Assembly: GCA_024398075.1 (NCBI GenBank)
Contig: JAKSJM010000007.1
Span: forward strand, 1 to 64,000
DNA length: 64,000 nucleotides
DNA from: Bacteroidales bacterium
Lineage (GTDB): Bacteria > Bacteroidota > Bacteroidia > Bacteroidales > UBA932
Reading direction: 5' to 3'
Under the pieces are notes generated by a model. It saw only the letters and a list, made by a program, of their open reading frames with translations. It was not told the origin of the DNA and ran no database searches. Of this stretch, positions 24,736-33,144 are shown piece after piece (position 1 is the first letter of the stretch; every line of letters begins with the position of its first letter). A program made the position numbers and the translations under genes.

Positions 24736-25485
24736 ATGAAACCATTGGCAATGATTACGGGTGCCACAAGCGGCATCGGAGAGGCTTGCGCGAGAAAGTT
24801 CGCAGCAGGTGGATATGACCTTATCATCACAGCCAGGCGCCAGGAGAGGCTCGAAGCGCTGAAGCGCGAACTCGCCGGTTTGGGCGCCGCAGTGACCACA
24901 CTCTGCTTCGACGTGCGCGACCTGGAGGCCACGAAGGCGGCCCTCGCGGGCCTGGACGGCCTCGCTATCGACGTGCTCATCAACAACGCCGGTCTTGCGC
25001 TCGGCCTGGAGAAAGAGTACGAGGGTGACTTCGACGACTGGAACACCATGATCGACACAAATGTCAAGGGACTGCTGACAGTCACCCGTCTAATTGTTCC
25101 CGGAATGGTGAAAAGAAACAGCGGCCACGTCATCAACATAGGCAGCGTCGCAGGCGATGCCGCTTACGCCGGAGGTGCTGTCTACTGTGCCACGAAGGCT
25201 GCGGTGAAAACCATCACCGACGGTCTTCGTATAGACCTTGCCGACACTGCAGTGCGTGTGACAAACATCAAGCCTGGCCTTGTGGAGACAAACTTCAGCA
25301 TTGTCCGCTTCCATGGTGACGAGCAGCGCGCCGAGAATGTCTATAAGGGCATTGATCCACTCACCGGAGCCGACATCGCTGATGTGGCGTTTTACGCCGC
25401 CTCAGCGCCAAAGCATGTACAGATAGCGGAAGTGCTGGTACTAGCCACGCACCAAGCCAGCGGGTCAGTCATCCATAGAGACTAA
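24736..25485 (+). CDS. SDR-family oxidoreductase (YdfG-like)
   Basis: The 249-residue protein is a classical short-chain dehydrogenase: cofactor motif TGATSGIG (9-16), an RR pair after the second strand (TARRQ) favouring NADPH, NNAG, the catalytic Ser in NIGSVAG, and YCATK with the Tyr and Lys of the active site. Overall it resembles YdfG/3-hydroxy-acid dehydrogenases that reduce malonic semialdehyde or oxidise serine-type substrates. The true substrate is not determined by the context, which is a small unknown gene and a lipoprotein. A strong terminator follows. Confidence 0.88.
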   Translation: MKPLAMITGATSGIGEACARKFAAGGYDLIITARRQERLEALKRELAGLGAAVTTLCFDVRDLEATKAALAGLDGLAIDVLINNAGLALGLEKEYEGDFDDWNTMIDTNVKGLLTVTRLIVPGMVKRNSGHVINIGSVAGDAAYAGGAVYCATKAAVKTITDGLRIDLADTAVRVTNIKPGLVETNFSIVRFHGDEQRAENVYKGIDPLTGADIADVAFYAASAPKHVQIAEVLVLATHQASGSVIHRD

Positions 25486-25489
25486 AAAG

Positions 25490-25520
25490 AAAGGGTTCTG
25501 CCATTTCCGCAGAACCCTTT
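25490..25520. terminator. Bidirectional hairpin terminator
   Basis: AAAGGGTTCTGC and GCAGAACCCTTT form a perfect 12-bp stem with loop CATTTCC followed by T-rich sequence, between the convergent SDR and S1/P1 nuclease genes. Confidence 0.9.
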
Positions 25521-25529
25521 TTCTTGTTT

Positions 25530-26321
25530 CTATTTGAAGATGTCGTTCAGCACAGCGGCAAGTCTCAGACCGCCGCGGAGGAGCTGCTGCTCAAGGATAG
25601 GTCTTGCATACTCCACGTAGTCATAAGAGAGCTTGGAACCTACTGGTGTAGCGTCATATACGCCAATGGTAGTAGCGAAAGTCTCACGTCCCCACTCATA
25701 AGGATTACCCTCCTGGATAGCCTTGATGGTCTTTCGATCCACGCGGTCAATCTGGTCGGTCCACTCAGAGAATGTCCATTTGTGAGCGCTCTCGATGAGG
25801 TCTGAATCCCAGATGCTATGGAGGTTCTTACCATTGTTAAAATACTGAATCTGCCAGCGATTGCCGCCGCGGTCAGACTTGTGAGCCATGTGCATTGGAC
25901 AATGAAGATCGCCCATCAGATGCACTACCATCTTCAGCGCCAGCGCCTCTGCCTCAGGGTTCAGAGTGCCACTCTTCAGCGCAGCAATCTGAGCGTTGAG
26001 AGCTGTCACGACGTCACCATTCTCATTCAGAACAGCTGTATCATACTCCTCGTCAGCATCGATATTCTTATAGTGCCAAGTGCTTGTGTATGATAGTTCT
26101 GGAGTGTGGCTGGCATTGTCCATCCAGCTTGACCAGTACACCATGGACTTGCCTTCGAAGATCCTGTCTACAGCCTTCCTCGCCTTGCGGCTGAGGTGTT
26201 TCTCCGCGATACTGCAGGTTATATCATGACCTTTCGCGCCCCAAGCAGCTGCGTCGAGCGTGCTCACGAGCATGCCCGCGCCGATGCAGGCCAATGCAAT
26301 AGCTTTCTTTAGTGATTTCAT
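25530..26321 (-). CDS. S1/P1-type zinc nuclease, secreted
   Basis: The 263-residue protein has a signal peptide that would leave Trp as the new N-terminus (DAAA then WGAKGH), as required in S1/P1 nucleases where the terminal Trp amine and backbone bind zinc. Further ligands appear in WGAKGHD, SWMDNA, STWHYKN, VVHLMGDLHCPMH and NLHSIWDSDLI. These enzymes degrade single-stranded DNA or RNA and act as 3'-nucleotidases, probably scavenging nucleotides in the periplasm. It is monocistronic between two terminator or promoter regions. Confidence 0.9.
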   Translation of the reverse strand: MKSLKKAIALACIGAGMLVSTLDAAAWGAKGHDITCSIAEKHLSRKARKAVDRIFEGKSMVYWSSWMDNASHTPELSYTSTWHYKNIDADEEYDTAVLNENGDVVTALNAQIAALKSGTLNPEAEALALKMVVHLMGDLHCPMHMAHKSDRGGNRWQIQYFNNGKNLHSIWDSDLIESAHKWTFSEWTDQIDRVDRKTIKAIQEGNPYEWGRETFATTIGVYDATPVGSKLSYDYVEYARPILEQQLLRGGLRLAAVLNDIFK

Positions 26322-26344
26322 TTTGATTTTTTGTATTTACCTCG

Positions 26345-26374
26345 CAAATATAGAAAAAAATGTAGTTATTTTTG
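26345..26374. promoter_or_regulatory. Divergent -7 boxes, nuclease / metallophosphoesterase
   Basis: TATATTTG on the minus strand (26345-26352) serves the nuclease at 26321. TATTTTTG on the plus strand (26367-26374) serves the gene starting at 26408, and it contains the TTG that could otherwise be mistaken for a start codon. Confidence 0.5.
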
Positions 26375-26407
26375 TACTGTAATTATGATAATAAATTCAT
26401 CGGAATC

Positions 26408-27391
26408 ATGTGGTGGAGATCAGTTATATTTACTGGACTATTGTTTGGAACATTCTCATTTCTAGTGATTAACGCCCTTTGGGCTATACTTGCGCTAATA
26501 GGAAAACTAGCGCATTGGCGTATCCCATACGCGCCATTTGGATGGGCTGGGCTTGCCGTGGTCGTAGTGCTCTGGGGAGCATTGGCCTGGGGCAGGCTCG
26601 TCGGGATGTGGCGCGTGAAGGTGAATGAAGTGGTCTACCGCAGCAAGTCCGTTCCCGAGGCGTTCGATGGCTACCGCATTGTCCATATCAGCGACCTGCA
26701 TGTAGACACCTTCGACGCCCGCCCGGAGGCTCTCGAGAAGATTGTTTCAAAGATCAATGCTCTCGACGCTGACGTAATCCTCTTCACCGGAGACATGCAG
26801 ACCGGCAGCATGGACGCAGTCTACAGGCACGAAAACGCCCTCAAGGCGATGAAGGCGCGCAGCGGCGTTTTCAGCGTTCTCGGCAACCACGACTTCTTCA
26901 TTTATGAAAAAGAGACTCGCGAAGAATGTCTAGCAGCCGCGGACTCACTTGCTGACTTTGAGCGTCACTTGGGATGGAGAGTGCTTAGAAACACATATTC
27001 AATGATTTCGCGCGAAAACGATATGATCGCCATAGCCGGCGTGGACAACATTAATGGAGGCCAGGGATTCCACACTATCCAGATGGGTGACCTAAATGCG
27101 GCGACCGACGGCCTGGAGGGAGTATTCACCATACTTCTATCACACGACCCAAGTCATTGGACCTCAGAGGTTTTACCTAAAAAAGCCGCCAATGTCACCC
27201 TCTCTGGTCACACGCACGCGGCGCAGGTCCGGCTGTTTGGATGGTCACTAGCAAACCTCTCATTCAATGAATGCGACGGCCGCTATGACTACTACGGCCG
27301 CATGCTGTATGTCAATGCAGGCATAGGCTGCACCGCCCCATTCCGCATCGGATGTCCATCAGAAATCACAGTCATAACGCTCAAGCGGTAG
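26408..27391 (+). CDS. Membrane-anchored metallophosphoesterase
   Basis: The ATG at 26408 gives a 327-residue protein; an upstream TTG falls inside the promoter. Two or three N-terminal membrane segments (to about residue 65) precede a calcineurin-like phosphoesterase domain with HISDLHVD, FTGDMQT, LGNHDFF, LSHDPSHW and SGHTHAAQVR, which carry the dinuclear metal ligands. This architecture resembles YkoE/YaeI-type proteins that act on phosphodiesters such as lipid headgroups on the outer face of the inner membrane. It is monocistronic. The substrate is unknown. Confidence 0.88.
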   Translation: MWWRSVIFTGLLFGTFSFLVINALWAILALIGKLAHWRIPYAPFGWAGLAVVVVLWGALAWGRLVGMWRVKVNEVVYRSKSVPEAFDGYRIVHISDLHVDTFDARPEALEKIVSKINALDADVILFTGDMQTGSMDAVYRHENALKAMKARSGVFSVLGNHDFFIYEKETREECLAAADSLADFERHLGWRVLRNTYSMISRENDMIAIAGVDNINGGQGFHTIQMGDLNAATDGLEGVFTILLSHDPSHWTSEVLPKKAANVTLSGHTHAAQVRLFGWSLANLSFNECDGRYDYYGRMLYVNAGIGCTAPFRIGCPSEITVITLKR

Positions 27392-27417
27392 CATCATTCT
27401 GCCGGCTGTTTTGCCTG

Positions 27418-27466
27418 TGCAAGCCTTGCAGAGATTCTTTTTAGGCAAGTATTCCATGTACTTTTG
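27418..27466 (+). promoter_or_regulatory. Promoter of VWA gene with TGCAAGCCTTGCA operator
   Basis: The palindrome TGCAAG-C-CTTGCA (27418-27430) lies exactly 28 nt before a TACTTTTG -7 box (27459-27466), in place of a normal -33 element. The same palindrome, differing only in its centre base, is found at the same spacing before the gene at 29457, which supports a shared regulator. Confidence 0.6.
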
Positions 27467-27487
27467 CATCAACAAATTCAAAAGCAC

Positions 27488-28144
27488 ATGGAATCAATAA
27501 ACATTTTCAACCTCATCATCGTTGACCAGAGTGGTTCGATGATGTCGATTTATGACATGGCTCTTTCCAGCCTTAATGAGACCATTCAGACTATCAGAAA
27601 GAACCAGATGGAGCATCCTGACATCAAGCAGCATGTCAGCATCGCTACCTTCTCAGGCGATGGATTGGAAGGAGTAAACTTAGTTCGCGACAGAGTCCCT
27701 GTGACCAAGATAGAAGAGATGACCAGAAAGGACTATGAGCCAAATGGTTGCACGCCTCTCTATGACGCCATCGGCAAGTCTGTCAGCTATCTTCAGAAGC
27801 ATATCACCGACAATGACAAGGTACTTGTCACCATCATCACTGACGGTTTCGAGAACTCGTCACGTGAGTACTCAGTCACAAGTGTACGCTCGATAATTGA
27901 GCTTCTTCGTACAAAAGGATGGACCTTCGGATTCATAGGTGCGAACCAGGACTCAGTACTCACCGCCAAGGAGTTGGGCATTAAGAACGCTCTCGACTTC
28001 AGTTGCACCATAGAGGGTACAGCAGTAATGTCACGAAAGATGGCTGCATCGAATAAAAAGTTTACTGAAGCCATCCATTTCTCCAGGGCGTCCAAGTCTC
28101 AGAAGACCGCTTCAGACTTGGACAACCTATACGATTCAGACTAG
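27488..28144 (+). CDS. Von Willebrand factor A domain protein, cytoplasmic
   Basis: I start at the ATG at 27488, since an upstream TTG overlaps the -7 box. The 218-residue protein is a single VWA domain with the MIDAS metal site DQSGSMM (about 12-18), a Thr in NGCTPLYDAIG and the Asp in TITDGFENSS. There is no signal peptide or membrane segment. Stand-alone cytosolic VWA proteins act as metal-dependent protein-binding adaptors; the partner is not evident here. The promoter carries the TGCAAG palindrome shared with a small gene at 29457, the best clue to its regulon. Confidence 0.85.
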   Translation: MESINIFNLIIVDQSGSMMSIYDMALSSLNETIQTIRKNQMEHPDIKQHVSIATFSGDGLEGVNLVRDRVPVTKIEEMTRKDYEPNGCTPLYDAIGKSVSYLQKHITDNDKVLVTIITDGFENSSREYSVTSVRSIIELLRTKGWTFGFIGANQDSVLTAKELGIKNALDFSCTIEGTAVMSRKMAASNKKFTEAIHFSRASKSQKTASDLDNLYDSD

Positions 28145-28148
28145 TCAG

Positions 28149-28185
28149 AAAACGGCGTTGCAGTTATTTGCAACGCCGTTTTTTT
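28149..28185. terminator. Bidirectional hairpin terminator
   Basis: AAACGGCGTTGCA and TGCAACGCCGTTT form a 13-bp stem followed by a T run, between the convergent VWA gene and the gene at 28184-29245; its end touches that gene's stop codon. Confidence 0.9.
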
Positions 28186-29245
28186 AAACCATACAACTTA
28201 CCAGACTTCGATCAAGTGTAATCTTCTTAGCACCTCCTTGAGGACCAAGGATATAATAATTCTTCGCTATTCTGTCATCTTTGACATTAAGAAATGCTTT
28301 CTTGATTCTCGAAACGTGGATACTGATCTGGCCTGAATTAAACGGATCAACAAGGTGTTCAACTGTCGCAGCAATCTCTTGCATTGACCCCCTGTTTGCT
28401 ATCTTCCCATATATCTCAGTCAATTCTTTGCGATAGTCGATCAAGCATTTATATACGATTCCTTCAGGGTGTCTCAAGAAGAGGATGTAAATAGCCTCCG
28501 ACAGCTTATCCAGATCAAGCTTTGCTCCATAGTCAGGAAGTTCTATACTACCTGTACCTGTCACAACAAGTTTACTGATCTTCAAAGGAGCATCCAAGAA
28601 CTTCTCCAAATCTGCCGGCGTCACACCATAATTATCCCTTAGGTCTTTGATCGCACGAATAATAGCTCTTGTTTTCTCATCAAGGTCCTGATCATCAGAG
28701 TCTTCAAGCGCAGAGAATGAGAACTCTCCCATCTCATTCAAGTCATACGACGCCAAATTACCAGTAATTTCGTCTTGTCCCTCCCGATCTCGCTGGGTGG
28801 AGCACTTATTGAAAAGGATGCCTGATGTAGTTTTATTATGCAAGACGTCGCACATGCAATAGTCGCTGACAGACTGGATCAGCGAACCATCTGCAATCTC
28901 CACATACTCTTGCCCATGAGGAGTCTGACCGATGAGAAGGAATGGGCATTCGCTGATGTCCACATTTACACCTCTCATTATTGCTCGACTCACCTTCCCT
29001 ACCAAATCAATCTCGGCAAGGCCAGGTGAAGAGTACTGCATAGCATCTATCATGATGCCTGACAGCACCATTGGCAAATAAACCAGTTCAAAATCAGCAG
29101 AGTCAAGGATGTCGACAATGATCTCCATCTGCTCATTCAGTACCTTCTCGGCATCAGCATCCCTAGCCACCAGAAGGACCTGTCCACTTCTCACCAGAAA
29201 TGGGACTTTAAAACTCTTTGTAACTTTTTTGACTTTAGCTTCCAT
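28184..29245 (-). CDS. Protein with C-terminal winged-helix-like domain, function unknown
   Basis: I choose the ATG at 29245 (RBS-like AAGAAGG 11 nt before); the longer frame would start with TTG at 29299. The 353-residue protein is cytosolic. Its N-terminal 130 residues form an alpha/beta domain (VPFLVRSGQVLLVARDADAE), the middle is acidic (EDSDDQDLDEKTR), and the last 100 residues (IYILFLRHPEGIVYK to KNYYILGP) resemble a DNA-binding-like C-terminal domain recurrent in Bacteroidetes hypothetical proteins. It lies between the two promoters that share the TGCAAG palindrome, so it is one candidate regulator of them; that is inference. Confidence 0.6.
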   Translation of the reverse strand: MEAKVKKVTKSFKVPFLVRSGQVLLVARDADAEKVLNEQMEIIVDILDSADFELVYLPMVLSGIMIDAMQYSSPGLAEIDLVGKVSRAIMRGVNVDISECPFLLIGQTPHGQEYVEIADGSLIQSVSDYCMCDVLHNKTTSGILFNKCSTQRDREGQDEITGNLASYDLNEMGEFSFSALEDSDDQDLDEKTRAIIRAIKDLRDNYGVTPADLEKFLDAPLKISKLVVTGTGSIELPDYGAKLDLDKLSEAIYILFLRHPEGIVYKCLIDYRKELTEIYGKIANRGSMQEIAATVEHLVDPFNSGQISIHVSRIKKAFLNVKDDRIAKNYYILGPQGGAKKITLDRSLVSCMV

Positions 29246-29385
29246 CAAGCAAAACCTTCTTATTCGTTGTAATCTGTTTGGTATGACTGCGGTTTTCAAA
29301 GATTAACACCGTCTTATATCGCAGCAGTTTGGGCCAGCTCATTTCTTTGCAAACATAAGCAATTCCTTGCAGTCCGATTAAATAA

Positions 29386-29434
29386 TGCAAGGCTTGCATA
29401 TATTACGAAAACATTGGGGTTACCAGTATATTTG
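29386..29434 (+). promoter_or_regulatory. Promoter of 74-aa gene with TGCAAGGCTTGCA operator
   Basis: TGCAAG-G-CTTGCA (29386-29398, extendable by one pair to 29385-29399) sits 28 nt upstream of the -7 box TATATTTG (29427-29434), the same geometry as at 27418-27466. Additional TTGCA half sites occur at 29347 and 29367. Confidence 0.6.
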
Positions 29435-29456
29435 CACTACAAAAAATGAAAATGCC

Positions 29457-29681
29457 ATGAAAAGGAAAACACCCAAGTCGGTCTCACCAGAGACCATTGA
29501 ATTACTCAAGGAGTACGACTTAACCCCAGATGATCTCACTGCCAGCGAGCTTCGAGAAGTCGAAGCGGAGATGGATATGAGACGCAAAGACATCCCATAC
29601 CTGGACGGCGTGGAATATTTCTTACTGCCTCAAATACGCCTCCGTAAAGCTGATTCGATTTTTTGGACAAGCTGCAAGTAA
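29457..29681 (+). CDS. Small protein of unknown function
   Basis: The start at 29457 gives a 74-residue protein 23 nt after the -7 box; an upstream ATG at 29385 lies within the operator palindrome and is not used. The sequence is basic at the start (MKRKTPKSVSPET), then amphipathic and acidic (LLKEYDLTPDDLTASELREVEAEMDMRR), ending in a hydrophobic LPQIRL segment. It has no recognised domain. It shares its promoter palindrome with the VWA gene, so the two probably respond to the same signal. Confidence 0.6.
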   Translation: MKRKTPKSVSPETIELLKEYDLTPDDLTASELREVEAEMDMRRKDIPYLDGVEYFLLPQIRLRKADSIFWTSCK

Positions 29682-29703
29682 TGGCGGCGCATTAGCTCTG
29701 CCA

Positions 29704-30024
29704 TTACTTCAATGAGACCGCCGTTCCAGATACAGATACCATCATCATACCATTATTCTCGCCGAGCATTTCGTAGTCAACATCAATGCCTACCACTGCA
29801 TCTGCGCCAAGCTTTTCCGCACGAGTCACCATCTCTTGAATAGCCTCTTCTCTAGCATTCATCAGTTCATTTTCATATGATTCAGCACGACCGCCGATGA
29901 GATTCCTCACAGCAGCACCGAAATCCTTAAAGAAGTTAACTCCAGTGATTACCTCACCGAAAACAATTCCCTTATATTCGGCGATTTCTCGTCCGTCAAT
30001 CTTAGGTGTAGTAGTTAGTATCAT
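29704..30024 (-). CDS. YbjQ/UPF0145-family protein
   Basis: The 106-residue protein matches the YbjQ (DUF74) family over its whole length: [18 protein letters not shown], the [10 protein letters not shown] core and [13 protein letters not shown]. Members form pentameric rings; their function is poorly understood, with a suggested heavy-metal link. A minus-strand TATATTTG at 30047-30054 lies just upstream. The inverted repeat array begins about 60 bp upstream of the start. Confidence 0.9.
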   Translation of the reverse strand: MILTTTPKIDGREIAEYKGIVFGEVITGVNFFKDFGAAVRNLIGGRAESYENELMNAREEAIQEMVTRAEKLGADAVVGIDVDYEMLGENNGMMMVSVSGTAVSLK

Positions 30025-30046
30025 AATATTAATTAATTGGTCTACA

Positions 30047-30054
30047 CAAATATA
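30047..30054 (-). promoter_or_regulatory. -7 box of the ybjQ-type gene
   Basis: TATATTTG on the minus strand, 22 nt before the ATG at 30024, in an AT-rich gap next to the repeat array. Confidence 0.5.
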
Positions 30055-30087
30055 ATATAATTATTCTATTCTGCTTTGGATTCTTTG

Positions 30088-30725
30088 GCCGTTCTGTTTG
30101 ACGGGGCAAGGGATGGCCATGAATCGAGGGATATTATGGCTGCGACGTGCGAGATGGCCAGGAATCATGGGATTTCATGGCGAGAATGCCATTCCGATCG
30201 AGCGTGGCCACGGAAACGGGAGTTTCTGTGGCCGTTCTGCTTGACGGGGCGAGAGATGGCCAGGAATCGAGGGATATTATGGCCACGACGTGCGAGATGG
30301 CCATGAATCGAGGGATTTCATGGCGAGAACGCCATTCGGCTAGAGCGTGGCCACGGAAACGGATGTTTCTGTGGCCGATTTGCATGCCTGGGCGAGAGAT
30401 GGCCAGGAATCGAGGGATATTATGGCCACGACGTGCGAGATGGCCATGAATCGGGGGATTTCATGGCGAGAACGCCATTCATATCGAGCGTGGCCACCGA
30501 AACGGATGTTTCTGTGGCCGTTCTGCATGCCTGGGCGAGGGATGGCCATGAATCGAGGGATATTATGGCCACGGCGTGCGAGATGGCCAGGAATCGAGGG
30601 ATATTATGGCCGCGCCGTGCGAGATGGCCAGGAATCAGGGAATTTCATGGCGAGAACGCCATTCGGCTTGAGTATGGCCACGGAAACGAGGAAAAGCGCC
30701 ACAAAACTGGGTTTTTGTGGCGCTT
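30088..30725. repeat. Tandem array of ~143-bp modular palindromic repeat (array 2)
   Basis: Units begin at 30088, 30230, 30373 and 30516 (periods 142-143 bp) and are the reverse complement of the units at 1-394. Each has a GGCCGTTCTG start, two related half-units (GATGGCCATGAATCGAGGGATAT type), the hairpin ATGGCG-AGAA-CGCCAT and the dyad GGCCACGGAAAC...GTTTCTGTGGCC. In the last unit a half-unit of about 51 bp is duplicated. The right end changes into a different hairpin, AAGCGCCACAAAAC with GTTTTTGTGGCGCTT (30694-30725), which could act as a terminator or boundary. The region between the ybjQ-type gene and the GH3 gene (about 820 bp) otherwise holds nothing I can call. Several long frames cross it and are rejected as genes. 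Confidence 0.9.
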
Positions 30726-30841
30726 GACGCGTTTGATTCTTGCATTTTGGAGGTATTTGAAAGTATTTGGATAAATATGTTAGTATCCAAAGACATAAAA
30801 CCCGTATTTTTATGAAAAATAAATAACCAATAAATCAAATA

Positions 30842-33130
30842 ATGAAAAAGTATCTTTTATCAGTTGCGACTCTCCTTGCTGGATTGTCAGCTTTCGCTCA
30901 GCCACAGCTTGGGAAAGACAAGATTGAAGATGTCATTGGCGCGATGACTCTTCAGGAAAAGGTGAATCTTCTCCATGGTTTCCGCGCCCCTATGGGTACG
31001 GAATCGAAATTCCCTGGAGCTGCAGGTAGCACCTACGCTATCGAGCGCCTTGGCATCCCTGCTGTATGGATGGCTGATGGTCCTCATCGTTTGGTGATCA
31101 GCCCTAGTCGCTCATTCGACTCAAGCGTATATAACACCACAGAGCTTCCATCGGAGCTCACCATCGCTTCAAGCTTCGACACAAAGGCAGCTTACAAGGC
31201 AGGCGAACTCATTGGCCAGGAAGTAAGCGATTACGGCCTTGATGTTCTGCTCGCGCCAGGCATCAACCTTCTTCGTACCACCCTCGGTGGCCGTAATGGA
31301 GAGTATTATAGTGAGGATCCTGTTCACGCTGGTCTCATCGCAGCCGCATTCGTGAATGGTATCCAGTCAAAGAATGTCGGCGTTGCCCTCAAGCACTATG
31401 CTGTCAACAATCAGGAGACAAATAGAAATCAGAATGACGCCATCGTAGGTCAGCGCGCACTTCGCGAGCTCTACCTCAGAAATTTCGAAATCGCCGTGAA
31501 GCTCTCAAACCCTTGGAGCATCATGACTTCATATAATAAGGTTAATGGCGAGTATGTTTGCGAGAGCCGTTTCTTCAATGAAGACGTTCTTCGCTCTGAG
31601 TGGGGTTTCGACGGCCTCGTGATGAGTGACTGGAACGCAGGTCGCAATGCTGTTCTCTCCATCAAGGCCGGCAATGACCTGCTCATGCCAGGCCAGGACA
31701 AGCAGCGCGCTGCGATTCTCGCTGCTGCCGAGGATGGTTCCCTCCCTATGGAGTACATCGACCTCAGCGTAAAGCGCGTCCTTGAGTTTGTCCTCAAGTC
31801 ACACACATTCAAGAACTTCCAGTATCCGAATGAGACTGACCTCAAAGCACATTCAGCATTGGCACGCGAAATCGGAGCAAACTCACTCGTGCTCCTCAAG
31901 AACGAGGCAAACGTGCTCCCTATGACTGGCGTGAAGAATGTAGCACTCTACGGTACCACAAGCTATGACATTGTCCCTGCAGGTATGGGCTTCGGCGCAA
32001 CTGGCCACGGCTACTACTGCGTCAGCCTCGTGGAAGGTCTCCGCAAGGCAGGCTACAGCATCGAGAAGTCACTCATCATGCCTTACCAGATGCACATCCA
32101 GGCCGAGAACAAGAAGAACTACCCTAACGGCTTGCCACCATTCAGCATCACAGCACCACTTCGCGCAGACGAGTTCATCCCTGCACCAGAGATGCTTGAG
32201 GCCAATGTTAAGGCAAACGACATAGCCATCATCACCCTGGGTCGCGCAAACGGCGAAGGTGCTGACAGAAAGAGAGAGCATTTCTATCTTACTGCCAATG
32301 AGTCTGAGCTCATCAAGACTGTTTCTGAGGCATACCACGCTGCAGGAAAGAAGGTTGTTGTACTTCTTAATGTCGTAAGCGCCATCGAGACCGCTTCATG
32401 GAAGGACAGCGTAGACGGCATCGTCTGCATCTTCCAGCCAGGTTGCGAGACAGGAAACGCTGTCGCTGACGTCCTCAGCGGCAAGGTTAATCCTTCAGGT
32501 CGTCTGCCACAGACCTTCCAGGTAAACTATGGCGACGCACTTGCTGACGCGAATTTCCCTGCTGACTATGTCTTCGACATGAGCGCATTCAGCCGCGCTT
32601 ACGCTATAGATGCAAAGACAGCAGCTGAGAGCGCTAAGCTCAAGGCAGAGCCAGTCCTCAAGAAGGATATCGACTACACAAACTACGAAGAAGGAATTTA
32701 CGTAGGATACCGCTACTTTACCACTTTCGGAAAGGAAGTCAGCTACCCATTCGGTTTCGGTCTTTCATACACCGATTTCAGCTATGAATTGCTTTCATCA
32801 GCCATCGAGGCAGACAAGACCACTGTAACCGTAAAGGTGACAAACACCGGAAAGGTAGCAGGTAAGGACGTCGTAGAGGCTTACATCAAGGCTCCTGTAG
32901 TAAAGAGAGGTCTTGACAAGCCAGCTCGCGAACTCAAGGCATTCGCTAAGACTGAGCTTCTCCAGCCTGGCCAGAGCGAGGTTATCACACTCACATGGGA
33001 CAGCGCATGGAATGCTTCTTACAATGAGAAGAAGGCTGCATGGCAGATGGACAAGGGCGTATACAACATCCTCATCTGCAAGGACGCACAGTCAGAGCCT
33101 GTACTCACAGCATCACATAAGATCAAATAA
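30842..33130 (+). CDS. GH3 beta-glycosidase, secreted
   Basis: The 762-residue protein has a signal peptide (MKKYLLSVATLLAGLSAFAQ), the GH3 barrel with LKHYAVNNQETNR and GLVMSDWNAGRN (nucleophile Asp), a second domain with GRANGEGADRKR, and a complete fibronectin-III-like C-terminal domain (VTVKVTNTGKVAGKDVVEAY to the end). It would remove beta-linked glucose or xylose from oligosaccharide ends in the periplasm. It is co-oriented with the CE1-type esterase 14 nt downstream. It is less similar to the other two GH3 proteins here than they are to each other, judging by eye. Confidence 0.93.
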   Translation: MKKYLLSVATLLAGLSAFAQPQLGKDKIEDVIGAMTLQEKVNLLHGFRAPMGTESKFPGAAGSTYAIERLGIPAVWMADGPHRLVISPSRSFDSSVYNTTELPSELTIASSFDTKAAYKAGELIGQEVSDYGLDVLLAPGINLLRTTLGGRNGEYYSEDPVHAGLIAAAFVNGIQSKNVGVALKHYAVNNQETNRNQNDAIVGQRALRELYLRNFEIAVKLSNPWSIMTSYNKVNGEYVCESRFFNEDVLRSEWGFDGLVMSDWNAGRNAVLSIKAGNDLLMPGQDKQRAAILAAAEDGSLPMEYIDLSVKRVLEFVLKSHTFKNFQYPNETDLKAHSALAREIGANSLVLLKNEANVLPMTGVKNVALYGTTSYDIVPAGMGFGATGHGYYCVSLVEGLRKAGYSIEKSLIMPYQMHIQAENKKNYPNGLPPFSITAPLRADEFIPAPEMLEANVKANDIAIITLGRANGEGADRKREHFYLTANESELIKTVSEAYHAAGKKVVVLLNVVSAIETASWKDSVDGIVCIFQPGCETGNAVADVLSGKVNPSGRLPQTFQVNYGDALADANFPADYVFDMSAFSRAYAIDAKTAAESAKLKAEPVLKKDIDYTNYEEGIYVGYRYFTTFGKEVSYPFGFGLSYTDFSYELLSSAIEADKTTVTVKVTNTGKVAGKDVVEAYIKAPVVKRGLDKPARELKAFAKTELLQPGQSEVITLTWDSAWNASYNEKKAAWQMDKGVYNILICKDAQSEPVLTASHKIK

Positions 33131-33144
33131 TAACACACTAAAGT

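Noticed and set aside
26372..26407. Upstream TTG start of the metallophosphoesterase
   Set aside because: The TTG is the end of a TAnnTTTG -7 box; the ATG at 26408 fits the family start. The same pattern explains the TTG at 27464.
29385..29456. Longer start of the 74-residue gene at 29385
   Set aside because: The ATG lies inside the operator palindrome and upstream of the -7 box, so it would not be in the transcript.
1..30725. CRISPR arrays at the two repeat regions
   Set aside because: The repeated units are about 143 bp with internal diverged half-units; there are no short direct repeats with unique spacers and no cas genes.
30076..30774. Long open frames across repeat array 2
   Set aside because: Same explanation as array 1. 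The peptides repeat the DNA unit in shifting frames and do not resemble a coding gene.
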